Assembly: GCA_903884105.1 (NCBI GenBank)
Contig: CAISDJ010000060.1
Span: 1 to 64,000 of the forward strand
Source of the DNA: an uncultured Pseudomonadota bacterium
GTDB lineage: Bacteria > Pseudomonadota > Gammaproteobacteria > Steroidobacterales > Steroidobacteraceae
Reading direction: 5' to 3'
Length of the DNA stretch: 64,000 nucleotides
Both the position numbers and the translations under genes were made by a program. This document shows positions 16,067 to 24,634 of the stretch, in pieces. The number at the start of each line of letters is the position of its first letter. The stretch's first letter is position 1. Under the pieces are notes generated by a model that had not been told where the DNA came from, did no database searches, and saw only the letters and a list, made by a program, of their open reading frames with translations.

Positions 16067-17997
16067 TGGGGGTCATCCTCGTCTGCTTCGGCGGAAACCG
16101 CGGATTCGTACTGTTCCGTTGCTGAGAGCCAGGCTTCCTCGGTAGCAGCAATCTGCGCCGCCAGCTGTCGACCCGTGTCCAGCAGCTTCATCAGCTGCAC
16201 CTTGGCGTCCTGTGCATAGAGCGCCGGATCCGCCAGTGCGGCTTCATTCCCCGCCTGCTTCGTACTCAGCTTCGCAAGCGCCTGCTCGAGTCGGGACGCC
16301 TCAGCCTTGAAGCCGCTCACCCGTTGGCGACGGGCAGCATCGTCACGCTTGCGCTGCTTGCGGGCATCTGCGCTTTGGGCCCTGGATGCCGGGTCTGCAG
16401 GTGTGCTACCCACAACGCGATCAGTCTCCTGCAGGCGTGCGTAATCATCGAGATCGCCGTCGAAGACGCGCGCCCGCCCGTCCGCGACTCGATACAGTTC
16501 GTCTGCCACGGTGCGCAGCAAGTGGCGATCGTGCGAGACGACGACGACAGCACCGTCGTAGTCCTGCAACGCCACAGTCAGGGCCTGGCGCATTTCGAGG
16601 TCGAGGTGGTTCGTCGGTTCGTCGAGGAGCAGCAGGTTGGGCCGCTGGTAGCTGACCAGTGCCAGCACCAGCCGCGCCTTCTCGCCGCCAGAGAAAGGGG
16701 CGACGGCTTCAAATACCCGGTCGCCCAGGAAGCCAAAGCCTGCGAGGAAATTCCTGAGATCCTGCTCGGTGGCACGATCCTCCAGCTTCTTCGACAGCTG
16801 GCGCAGGTGTTCCATCGGCGACTCCTGCGGAAAGAGCTGTTCCATCTGATGCTGCGCGAAATAGCCGATGCGCAGGTCACGGGCTTCGGTGCGCTTGCCG
16901 GTCGAGCCAGTCAGCTCGCCAGCCAGCAACTTCATCAACGTCGATTTGCCCGCACCGTTGCGGCCGAGCAGCGCAACGCGGTCGCCCGGGGACAGGGTCA
17001 GCGAGATCTTCTGCAGGATCATCCGCTCGCCGTAGCCGACCGACTGACCGTCAATTGCCAACAGCGGGCGCGGCAATTTCTCCGGGGCGCGCAGTGAGAA
17101 TTCGAATGGCGAATCGACGTGTGCAGGCGCGATGCGCTGCATTCGTTCCAGGGCCTTGAGGCGGCTCTGAGCCTGCGTGGCCTTGGTGGCCTTGGCGCGG
17201 AAGCGCTCGACGAAGGACATCATGTGTGCGATCTCGCGCTGCTGCCGTTCGTACAGCGTTTGCTGCTGGCTCAACTGCTCGACACGCTGCGTCTCGAAGT
17301 CGGAGTAGTTGCCGGTGTACAGGCGGGTCGCACCCTGCTCGATGTTCACGATGCGATTGACGATGCGGTCGAGGAACTCGCGGTCGTGGGAAATCAGCAA
17401 CAGCGTGCCGGGAAACTCGCGCAGCCAGTTCTCCAGCCAGACGATGGCATCGAGATCGAGATGGTTGGTCGGCTCATCGAGCAGCATGAGATCACAGCGG
17501 CACATCAGCGCCTGCGCAAGATTGAGACGGACCCGCCAGCCGCCGGAGAAATCGGTCACAGGGCGAGTCTCATCGGCTGCGGAGAATCCGAGGCCGTGCA
17601 TCAGGCGGCCGGCGCGGCTACGCGCGTCATAGCCGCCGATGGCCGCGTAGTGGCCGTGCAGTTCCGCGACCTTGATGCCGTCGTCACGGGCTTCCGCCTT
17701 CTGGATGGACGCCTCGACGGTGCGCAGCTCGCTGTCGCCATCGAGAACGAACTCGATCGCCTGCCGGTCGGTGGCGGGTAGTTCCTGCGCGACGTAGCCG
17801 ATCACGAGATTGCCCGGTTTATCAAAGCTGCCCGCATCGGGCTGCAGCTCGCCCCGCATCATCGCGAGCAGGCTGGACTTGCCACTGCCGTTGATGCCGG
17901 TCAGGCCGATCTTCTCACCGCGGAACAGGTTGAACGTGGCACCGGAGAACAGCAGCCGCGAACCTCGGCGCAGGGCGACGTCGGAGAAATTCAGCAT
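16063..17997 (-). CDS. yheS: ABC-F ATPase YheS
   Basis: 644 residues, two ABC domains. Walker A GINGSGKSS and GRNGAGKST, signatures FSGGWRVRLNLAQAL and FSGGEKARLVLAL, Walker B LLDEPTNHLDL in both halves, and the ABC-F linker with RQQREIAHMMSFVERFRAKA between. No transmembrane part. A C-terminal basic coiled coil (~540-640) matches YheS rather than Uup or EttA. ABC-F proteins act on the ribosome E site to relieve stalling. Confidence 0.92.
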   Translation of the reverse strand: MLNFSDVALRRGSRLLFSGATFNLFRGEKIGLTGINGSGKSSLLAMMRGELQPDAGSFDKPGNLVIGYVAQELPATDRQAIEFVLDGDSELRTVEASIQKAEARDDGIKVAELHGHYAAIGGYDARSRAGRLMHGLGFSAADETRPVTDFSGGWRVRLNLAQALMCRCDLMLLDEPTNHLDLDAIVWLENWLREFPGTLLLISHDREFLDRIVNRIVNIEQGATRLYTGNYSDFETQRVEQLSQQQTLYERQQREIAHMMSFVERFRAKATKATQAQSRLKALERMQRIAPAHVDSPFEFSLRAPEKLPRPLLAIDGQSVGYGERMILQKISLTLSPGDRVALLGRNGAGKSTLMKLLAGELTGSTGKRTEARDLRIGYFAQHQMEQLFPQESPMEHLRQLSKKLEDRATEQDLRNFLAGFGFLGDRVFEAVAPFSGGEKARLVLALVSYQRPNLLLLDEPTNHLDLEMRQALTVALQDYDGAVVVVSHDRHLLRTVADELYRVADGRARVFDGDLDDYARLQETDRVVGSTPADPASRAQSADARKQRKRDDAARRQRVSGFKAEASRLEQALAKLSTKQAGNEAALADPALYAQDAKVQLMKLLDTGRQLAAQIAATEEAWLSATEQYESAVSAEADEDDPQ

Positions 17998-18055
17998 GGG
18001 GTATCAGGCGGGCGCGACTTGAATCAGGCGGCACCTCGAGGCGCCGCTTGCGGCT

Positions 18056-20107
18056 TCAGGCAAACAGCCGGTGCACGTTGCCTCGGCCGCTTTCCTGCTG
18101 GGTGATCAGCGCGAGGAAATTCTCGGCGCTCATTGCGTCGCCGAACAGGCGGCCCTGCGCAAAGTGGCAGCCGCGACTGCGCAGGAAATTGAACTGCTCT
18201 TCGGTCTCGACACCTTCCGCGATGACTTCCATGTCGAGGCTCTTGCCCATGTCGATGATGGTGCGGACGATGGTGGCATCGTCCGAGTCGATGGCGGCGT
18301 CGCGCACGAAGGACTGGTCGATCTTGAGCGTGCCGATCGGGAACTGCTGCAAGGCGGACAGCGAAGAGTAGCCGGTGCCGAAGTCGTCGATCGACAGGTG
18401 CAGGCCCATCGTGTACAGCTCGTTCAGCAGCTTGACGGTCCGCTTCGCGTCCATCATCAGCGTCGTCTCGGTGATCTCGAGCTCGAAGCAGGTCGGCGAG
18501 ACGTCGTGATCCTTGAAGATCGAGCGGCACTGTGTGATGAAACTCGCCTGCTTGAGCTGCTTCAGCGACAGGTTGATGGAAACGCGGCCGGGATTGGTCA
18601 CGACGTCCTGCCACTTGCGGTAGTCGCTGCACACACGAGCCATCACCCACTGGCCGATCTCGAGGATCAGGTTCGTCTCCTCCGCGAGCGGAATGAATTG
18701 CGAAGGCGAGATATCGCCGTAACCCGGAAGACGCCAGCGAAGCAACGCCTCGGCACCGACGATATGTCCGTCGCGCAGGTCGACCTTCGGCTGGTACATG
18801 ATCGTCAGCTCGTCGCGTTCGAGTGCCCGCCGCAACCGGCTCTTCAGCATCAGGCGCTCGACGGCGGCGGCGTTCATCTCGGGCGAGTACAGCGAATAGC
18901 TGTTACCGCCGTTCTGCTTCGCGTGGTACATGGCCGCGTCCGCGGTGCGAATCAGGTCGATGACGTTTTCCGCGTCTTTCGGGCAGAACGCGACGCCGAT
19001 GCTGGCCGTGAGGACCAGTTCGTGTTGCTGCACGTAGAAAGGCTTGCCGACTTCGGTAAGGACGAGGCGTGCCAGTTCGACTGCCTGGGTGCGTTCTTCC
19101 TCGCCTTCCGCGTGCAGCTCTTCGATGAACAGCGCGAACTCGTCACCGGCGAGGCGGCCGACGACGGCCTCCTTCGGGACGATGCGCGTTAGGCGCTCGC
19201 TCAGGATCTCGAGCGTGCGATCGCCGGCGGCATGGCCGAACGTGTCGTTGATCTCCTTGAACTGGTCCAAGTCGAGGTACAGGAGCGCGATGCCGCTGTC
19301 GGCCCGGCGCGTGCGCGCGATGGCCTGTTGCAGCATGTGCTGGAACTGCATGCGGTTCGGGATCTTTGTCAGCGCATCGTACCGGGCGAGGTAACGGATG
19401 CGGCGCTCCGCACGCTTGCGGTCCGTGATGTCGCGGACGACGAAGATCGCACCCTTGAACTGCGGGTCTTCGGCGGCGAGCGGCGCACCCGAGAACGACA
19501 CCGGAATCGTCTGGCCGTTGTGCGTCAGGATGACGGTCTCGCCGGCATCGGTGACCGCCGTGTCCATGGAGAAAGCGCTGCGCTCCTGTTCGGCGATCAG
19601 CGTCTGCAGCGGTTGGCCGACGAGTCCCTTTTCGGTGTAGCCGAAGAGGCGCACGCCGGCGTCGTTGATCTTCTTGATGATGCCTTCGGGCGACGTCACC
19701 AGAACGGCATCGCTCATGCTGTTGAGCACGGTCGTCAGGTAGTTGGTCGTGATGGTTGTCTGGCGCAGCTTTTGTCGCATGGCCTCGAGCGCTGTTTCGA
19801 GTTCTGCAGTCTCGTTGCTCGACACGGTGAGCGGACGGGAATAGTCCCCTTCACCGATGCGCTCTGCAGTGCGGATCAGTGCCGAGATCGGGCGCTCCAT
19901 GCGACGCGCGAGCAGCCACGAAATACCGACAGTCATGGATGACATGACCAGCCCCGTCGCGAACAGGATGCCGAGCCAGAGATGGAAGTCGGCAGGGGGC
20001 GCGGCGCGGTGGTCGAGGTAATAGCCAAGGACGAGGGCGGCCGTCACAAACACACCCAGCCCGGCAGCGGCGGAGAGGTAGGTCGTTTTGAGGTCACGCG
20101 ATTTCAC
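18056..20107 (-). CDS. HAMP-PAS-GGDEF-EAL membrane signalling protein
   Basis: About 683 residues: two transmembrane helices (TYLSAAAGLGVFVTAALVLG; GILFATGLVMSSMTVGISWL), HAMP (RRMERPISALIRTAERIGEG), PAS (LNSMSDAVLVTSPEGI...), GGDEF and EAL. The cyclase motif is AGDEF, not GGDEF, and no RxxD inhibitory site precedes it. The EAL domain looks complete (EALLRW, SIDDFGTGYSSL, KIDQSFV, VIAEGVET), so net c-di-GMP hydrolysis is the better guess. Start uncertain: GTG at 20107, or ATG at 20140, which would share the palindrome CATG with the divergent peptidase gene. Confidence 0.9.
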   Translation of the reverse strand: MKSRDLKTTYLSAAAGLGVFVTAALVLGYYLDHRAAPPADFHLWLGILFATGLVMSSMTVGISWLLARRMERPISALIRTAERIGEGDYSRPLTVSSNETAELETALEAMRQKLRQTTITTNYLTTVLNSMSDAVLVTSPEGIIKKINDAGVRLFGYTEKGLVGQPLQTLIAEQERSAFSMDTAVTDAGETVILTHNGQTIPVSFSGAPLAAEDPQFKGAIFVVRDITDRKRAERRIRYLARYDALTKIPNRMQFQHMLQQAIARTRRADSGIALLYLDLDQFKEINDTFGHAAGDRTLEILSERLTRIVPKEAVVGRLAGDEFALFIEELHAEGEEERTQAVELARLVLTEVGKPFYVQQHELVLTASIGVAFCPKDAENVIDLIRTADAAMYHAKQNGGNSYSLYSPEMNAAAVERLMLKSRLRRALERDELTIMYQPKVDLRDGHIVGAEALLRWRLPGYGDISPSQFIPLAEETNLILEIGQWVMARVCSDYRKWQDVVTNPGRVSINLSLKQLKQASFITQCRSIFKDHDVSPTCFELEITETTLMMDAKRTVKLLNELYTMGLHLSIDDFGTGYSSLSALQQFPIGTLKIDQSFVRDAAIDSDDATIVRTIIDMGKSLDMEVIAEGVETEEQFNFLRSRGCHFAQGRLFGDAMSAENFLALITQQESGRGNVHRLFA

Positions 20108-20138
20108 GCCGGCATCATAACCGGTACGATGCTTGGGC

Positions 20139-20813
20139 ATGAACGAACTCGAGATAACGGGCCGCGCCCGCACCCATATCGCAGCGCTCGAAGCTCCCCG
20201 TTGTGCACTGCATTATGAAGTGGTCGCGGCGTTTCTGGCGATGCGGGACGTTGCCGCCCGCGCCGGTATCGATTTGCAGGCCGCGTCCAGCTTCCGCGAT
20301 TTCGACCAGCAGGTGGCGATCTGGAATGCCAAGTGGTGCGGCGAGCGGGCATTGCTCGACCGGCGAGGGCAGCCGCTTGAATTTGCTGCTCTACCGGAGG
20401 CCGAGCGGGTCGACGCGATCCTTTGCTGGTCCGCCATTCCGGGCGGGAGCCGCCATCACTGGGGGTCCGATATCGATGTCATCGATCGGGCAGCCGTGCC
20501 CGAGGGGTACAAGGTGCGGCTGGTCGAGCCGGAATACGGAGAGGGTGGGGTGTTCGCGAACCTGACCCGCTGGCTTGATGGAAATATGCGCCGTTTTGGC
20601 TTCTTTCGTCCGTTCCGGCAGGACCGGGGCGGCGTGAGTCCCGAACCCTGGCACCTGAGCTATGCGCCCGTATCGCTGCCGGCCATCGAGCTGCTGGACC
20701 TGTCAGTTCTCAGGCGAGCCATTGAAGGCAGCGCCCTCGCCTGCAAGGCTGAGGTGCTCTCGAGGTTGCCCGAGATCTATACCCGTTTCGTGCTTTCGAT
20801 CGACCCGCCTTAG
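20139..20813 (+). CDS. M15-family D,D-/L,D-carboxypeptidase-like
   Basis: 224 residues. VanY/M15 zinc-peptidase motifs: SSFRDFDQQVAIWNAKW, SRHHWGSDIDVID (two zinc ligands) and EPWHLSY (third ligand and catalytic glutamate region). It should trim peptidoglycan stem peptides. No signal peptide is visible, so either the start is wrong or it acts in the cytosol during recycling. It is divergent from the GGDEF-EAL gene and ends four bases into the converging gene at 20810. Confidence 0.85.
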   Translation: MNELEITGRARTHIAALEAPRCALHYEVVAAFLAMRDVAARAGIDLQAASSFRDFDQQVAIWNAKWCGERALLDRRGQPLEFAALPEAERVDAILCWSAIPGGSRHHWGSDIDVIDRAAVPEGYKVRLVEPEYGEGGVFANLTRWLDGNMRRFGFFRPFRQDRGGVSPEPWHLSYAPVSLPAIELLDLSVLRRAIEGSALACKAEVLSRLPEIYTRFVLSIDPP

Positions 20814-21598
20814 CGGATCGGCTTGCAGGGCGCGGGTGCCCACTTGGCTCCATCCTTCTCGCGGCGGAAGTGCGTGCTGGTGACGTACTGCTGAGCCAGG
20901 TACATCGGGTCATCGACCATGGTTGTGACGGCCAGCCATTCCTCGCCGTTTTCCAGCTTGAACTGGTCGTAGTACTCCGTGACCTTGGCATTCGCGCTGT
21001 AGGGGACGCCATTCCGGCGTAGCCAGCCAGCTTCCATGTCGGTCGTCAAAACCTGGAGCGAGGCGCCGCCGGTAGGAGGTGGATCGCCGCGCAGCGTGCT
21101 CCGCAGCGGGAACTGCCACAACGCAGTGGAGTAGCCCTGCAGGCTCTTCGCGTTCCCAGCGGGTGCCGGCTTGTTGAAAATGAACCGCCGGGTCTGCTGG
21201 CCGGCATCCGTTTCCACCTTGAGCACGTCGTCTGATTCCCAGCTCGCGTGGACACGGGTCGGCATGCGCATCAGCGCGGCCGCGCCATACGCCTTGCACG
21301 AGCCGTCCTCAGCAGGATTCCACTCGTTGGCCACCTTCCGGCCTTCCGGGTTCACGGGCAGGCTGGTCACGTCGCCTTTTGGGGGGGTGACCATCCGGTA
21401 CATCCAGTCTTCGGTCACGACCGAGACCCAGTAACCCGTCATGTCAAACGGGGCGCCGGCCTTTCCTTGGGGCGGCGGTGGAGGCGGGGCCTGACCGGCC
21501 GTTGCCGCAATCACCATCAGCGACAGCCCGCAGAACGCGGCCTGCCGTGCAGCATTCAACCAGGTGCGCGAAGCGCGGCTCTTGGACTGGGTATGCAT
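20810..21598 (-). CDS. Exported protein, distant WEGD-family member
   Basis: 262 residues with a twin-arginine-free signal (AAFCGLSLMVIAATAG) followed by a proline run (PPPPPPQGKAG). It keeps the family layout with DMTGYWVSVVTEDW, SWESDDVLKVETD, GWLRRNGVPYSANAKVTEYY and VDDPMYLAQQYVTSTHF, corresponding to the WEGD, IRRNG, YY/HR and DPxYL segments of the proteins at 10736 and 22707. Function unknown. Third gene of a three-gene operon with the metallo-hydrolase and the protein at 22707. Confidence 0.75.
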   Translation of the reverse strand: MHTQSKSRASRTWLNAARQAAFCGLSLMVIAATAGQAPPPPPPQGKAGAPFDMTGYWVSVVTEDWMYRMVTPPKGDVTSLPVNPEGRKVANEWNPAEDGSCKAYGAAALMRMPTRVHASWESDDVLKVETDAGQQTRRFIFNKPAPAGNAKSLQGYSTALWQFPLRSTLRGDPPPTGGASLQVLTTDMEAGWLRRNGVPYSANAKVTEYYDQFKLENGEEWLAVTTMVDDPMYLAQQYVTSTHFRREKDGAKWAPAPCKPIR

Positions 21599-21600
21599 CG

Positions 21601-22659
21601 TTATTTTCCTCCACCACCGTTCGCCGCTTCCTTGAGCTGCCTGTAAACGGTCTCTATGAACATGTCCGTCGTCCAGAAACCGGTCGTCGAGCCGTAGCGG
21701 CCGTCGTAGTCGAGGGTTGGGCGTGCCGCCTTGACCTGCTCGATCGTCATGCCCTTGGCCACCATGGTCTGGATGCGGTCGCGGATGATCGTGATCATGT
21801 CGCGGTAGTCGAAGACGTCCGACTCATCGCCCACGCGTCCGTGGCCGGGAATGATCATCGTGCCGCCTTCCTCGTTGAGGTCCGGGATGGCAATGTCGAC
21901 CAGCTTGTTGAGGCCCGCGATGATCCCGTTGATGTGGCCACCCCGCGATACGTCGATGTAGGGGTAGCCCGTGCTGTTCCAGATGTCTCCGGCGCTGACC
22001 ACGTCGGAACCGCGGAAGAAGACGAACGTGTCCGCATCCGTGTGGGCCGTCGGCTGGTGCAGCAGTTCGATGCCTTCGCCATTGAAGTAGATCTCGTACT
22101 TCTCGCCGGTATAGTACTCGGTCGGCCAGTTTTGCTTGGCTGTTTCCTGCGGCGTGCCCTCGGCCTTCAGCAGGTTGAACTGCACATTCTCGTGGGCAAT
22201 CATCGTCGCGCCCTTCATGCCTTCGGGGTTGTCGTTACGCTCGTTGCCGCCGAAGACCTTGGAGCCATACTTGCCGACGGCGTAGTTGCCACCGATGTGG
22301 TCCTCGTGTGCGTGCGTATTGAGGATGAAGCGCAACGGCCTGTTGCCTGCCAGCTTGCGGATCTCCGCGATCAGCTTCTCGGCCATGGGCGCAAACTGGG
22401 TGTCTACGAGCAGCACGCCTTCATCGCCGATCTGCACTGTCACGTTCCCACCCGCGCCTTGCAGCACCCAGATGTTGCCCTTGACGTGCATGGACCGGAC
22501 CTGCACTGCAGAAAAGTCCGGTTGTGCGGGCGCCGGTGCGGCCTGCGCTGCACGGCGTGCAGGTTGCGCAGCCAGAGACGATCCGGCCACCAGCACTCCC
22601 AATACGGCCGCGGCGAGCAGCGTTTTGGCGCCCGTCCGCTGCGAGAGTCTCTTGCGCAT
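21601..22659 (-). CDS. Exported metallo-beta-lactamase-fold hydrolase
   Basis: 352 residues. Signal peptide MRKRLSQRTGAKTLLAAAVL..., cleaved after SSLA. The metal-binding set is complete: NTHAHEDHIGG (HxHxDH), HTDADTFVFF, SAGDIWNSTG and the later PGHGRVGDESD. Overall it resembles quinoprotein-relay/SoxH-type exported MBL proteins. Substrate unknown. An upstream ATG at 22707 overlaps the previous stop, but 22659 has ggag at good spacing and begins a proper signal peptide. It is flanked on both sides by WEGD-family genes. Confidence 0.85.
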   Translation of the reverse strand: MRKRLSQRTGAKTLLAAAVLGVLVAGSSLAAQPARRAAQAAPAPAQPDFSAVQVRSMHVKGNIWVLQGAGGNVTVQIGDEGVLLVDTQFAPMAEKLIAEIRKLAGNRPLRFILNTHAHEDHIGGNYAVGKYGSKVFGGNERNDNPEGMKGATMIAHENVQFNLLKAEGTPQETAKQNWPTEYYTGEKYEIYFNGEGIELLHQPTAHTDADTFVFFRGSDVVSAGDIWNSTGYPYIDVSRGGHINGIIAGLNKLVDIAIPDLNEEGGTMIIPGHGRVGDESDVFDYRDMITIIRDRIQTMVAKGMTIEQVKAARPTLDYDGRYGSTTGFWTTDMFIETVYRQLKEAANGGGGK

Positions 22660-22706
22660 CAGTGTTGCTCCAAAGAAAGCCTTGTGGTCTGTCGTGACGG
22701 TGTTCA

Positions 22707-23588
22707 TCAGCGTGCACGCGCCTTCACTTCCTGCAGCTTCTTCTGGAACTCCGGCAGGAGCGTTTCAGGACCGCCCTGGACCATGTCGATCGGCAGACCG
22801 ACCGAGGCCGCAAACTCCTTGCTTGCCGTCCGCTCGCCCAGTTCCCCGTGGGGAATCAGGCCCGCTTGCCGCGGCACTTCGATCGCGTAGCGGCAGGGAT
22901 ACGGTGTCATCGTTCCGTTCGGCTGGTAGCGGAAGTTGTTCGTATGAATGTATTCATCGCTCAGGTAGACCGGGTCCGACACCACCGACACGTGCATGAG
23001 GACATCGCCATGGCGGTGGAACCGATCGACCAGCGTGGCGCGATCGCTGACCACCACGCCACTGCGCCGGATATAGGATGACTTGAGGTGCGTCGTCTTC
23101 GCGACCAGGTACTGGCCTTCCCACTTGCCGGTGGAAAATCCCTGCCACGTGTGGGGCGCCATGTCCTCAGGATGGTCGCGACCATTCATCCAGAACTTCC
23201 GTTCCGGGCCGCCGGCCCACTGCTGCCGCGTGTTGATGCTGAGCAATTCCTGCGACCTTTCATCCCGGTCGTGCCACATACGCATCGCGCCGACAGCGCG
23301 GAAGCCATAGAACGCAGGATGCGGTTTGCACTGGTGTTCGGGCACGGTCAACAGGCTGGGGTCCCACGAGTCGGCCCGCAGGCGGCCCGCATCGTTGAGC
23401 GGAATGCCCGTGTAGTCACCGGCGGGAGGGCCCTGGCCGCGCTCGAGGTTATCCTCGTGAAAAATGGGAAACCAGTACCCGTCGAATGTTGATGCCTGGG
23501 CAGTGGCCGTCTGGTTGGCCAGCAGGCAGAACAGGAAGATCGTTGCCGAACTCGCGGCCAGCACACGCCTGAAGAAGTCGCTGATCAT
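22707..23588 (-). CDS. Exported WEGD-family protein
   Basis: 293 residues; signal peptide through NQTATA. It shares with the protein at 10736: HEDNLERGQGP, QCKPHPAFYGFRA, FWMNGRDHPEDMAPHTWQGF, GKWEGQYLVAKTTHLK, SSYIRRSG, DPVYLSDEYIHTNNF and MTPYPCRYAIEVP. Here the D of WEGD is replaced by Q. Two cysteines are conserved between the paralogues (in QCKPHP and YPC) and could form a disulfide. First gene of the operon that continues with the metallo-hydrolase. Confidence 0.8.
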   Translation of the reverse strand: MISDFFRRVLAASSATIFLFCLLANQTATAQASTFDGYWFPIFHEDNLERGQGPPAGDYTGIPLNDAGRLRADSWDPSLLTVPEHQCKPHPAFYGFRAVGAMRMWHDRDERSQELLSINTRQQWAGGPERKFWMNGRDHPEDMAPHTWQGFSTGKWEGQYLVAKTTHLKSSYIRRSGVVVSDRATLVDRFHRHGDVLMHVSVVSDPVYLSDEYIHTNNFRYQPNGTMTPYPCRYAIEVPRQAGLIPHGELGERTASKEFAASVGLPIDMVQGGPETLLPEFQKKLQEVKARAR

Positions 23589-24040
23589 GGCCCTGAACCC
23601 CCGTGCACAGTAGAAAAGACCAAGCCGCTGCGATGCTCGCGCATGCTCCAGCCGCGGCGCGCAGTCTCGCGCAGTTGCGCAACCCGTTCAAGCAACGTAA
23701 ACAACTGATTTCCCATCGGGAAAGCGAGTCGGTCCGCAACCCGGGAGCTGCTCGTGTCGCACGCTTGTTGCGGCGCAATGAACGCGGATCCCGTGACGGA
23801 TTGAGCTGCAGTGGGAATGCTATCGCTGCCAACGGTCAGCCAAGGCTACTCGGCAAACCCCTGACTAACCAATACGCGCTTGCAGCCGAAATCCTCACGC
23901 CGCGACGAGCGTCGGTGGGGCGGGGCAGACCTTTGGGTTCCGATGGATCTCGGGTGCGCAGCAACACAGTCATACACGGCGCTTGCGCATGCCCGACGGT
24001 GCAGTCGAACCGAGAAAGAACGACGGCGGACGACTGGTGT
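23589..24040. other. Intergenic gap without recognisable gene
   Basis: About 450 bases between two minus-strand genes. Open frames are present on the plus strand but have no ribosome site or protein-like pattern. No repeat, terminator or RNA structure was recognised. It presumably holds the promoter of the operon starting at 23588. Confidence 0.5.
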
Positions 24041-24598
24041 CTACTTCGCCTCGGTCTTGCAAAGTGCGCAAAGGGGCCAGTAGTGCTTCTCCAGCCGGCG
24101 CATCTGCGCGACCTGGTCCTGTTCGAAGAACTTCGAGAGGTCAGTCGCGGCAGGTCCTTCGTTGAAGCCGAAGCCTGCAATGCGGACGTGCGTCATCTCG
24201 GCGCCGAGGGGGGCGAAGTAGACGATCGACCAGGTGTTCGCGAACGCCTGCGTGTCGGGAAAGCCGGCTGGCGATTGCCGGACGCGGAGGGACAGGAGCC
24301 GCTCCGGTTCGTAACTCAGGATCTCGCTGACCGTAGTGCCCTTGTCGCCAAGGGTTCCCTTCGAATCCGGCTGGATCTGGACCAGCCCGCCCATCTTGAG
24401 GTCGACTGCTGCCTGCTGGATGCCGAGCGTCGCGTAGCCCTCGCGAGTGGCAAATGCCTGCCAGACCGTGGCGAGGGGTGCGTTGATGATCGCTTCGGCC
24501 ACCAGCGGTTCGGCGGAGGTGGCCTGTTGGCCGGGCAGCACGAGCAGGCAGGCCGAAGCGAACAGTGCCAGGGGCAACTTGCGTGCGAATCCGGTCAT
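24041..24598 (-). CDS. Exported SRPBCC/START-like protein
   Basis: 185 residues with a signal peptide (KLPLALFASACLLVLPG, cleaved after TSA). The mature part has the Bet v1/SRPBCC opening VAEAIINAPLATVWQAFATR and a strand-rich centre, with C-terminal helix LSKFFEQDQVAQMRRLEKHY. This fold holds hydrophobic ligands. Export is uncommon for the family. It is 37 bases after tamB on the opposite side of the gap, same strand, so may be read through from tamAB. Confidence 0.8.
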   Translation of the reverse strand: MTGFARKLPLALFASACLLVLPGQQATSAEPLVAEAIINAPLATVWQAFATREGYATLGIQQAAVDLKMGGLVQIQPDSKGTLGDKGTTVSEILSYEPERLLSLRVRQSPAGFPDTQAFANTWSIVYFAPLGAEMTHVRIAGFGFNEGPAATDLSKFFEQDQVAQMRRLEKHYWPLCALCKTEAK

Positions 24599-24634
24599 GA
24601 CGATTCCCCGATTGCGTCGCGGGCTTGAGGAGAC

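Noticed and set aside
23603-24628. Plus-strand 341-codon frame across the gap and the SRPBCC gene.
   Set aside because: Most of it is antisense to the SRPBCC gene, and the remainder has an arginine/serine-rich composition typical of shadows.
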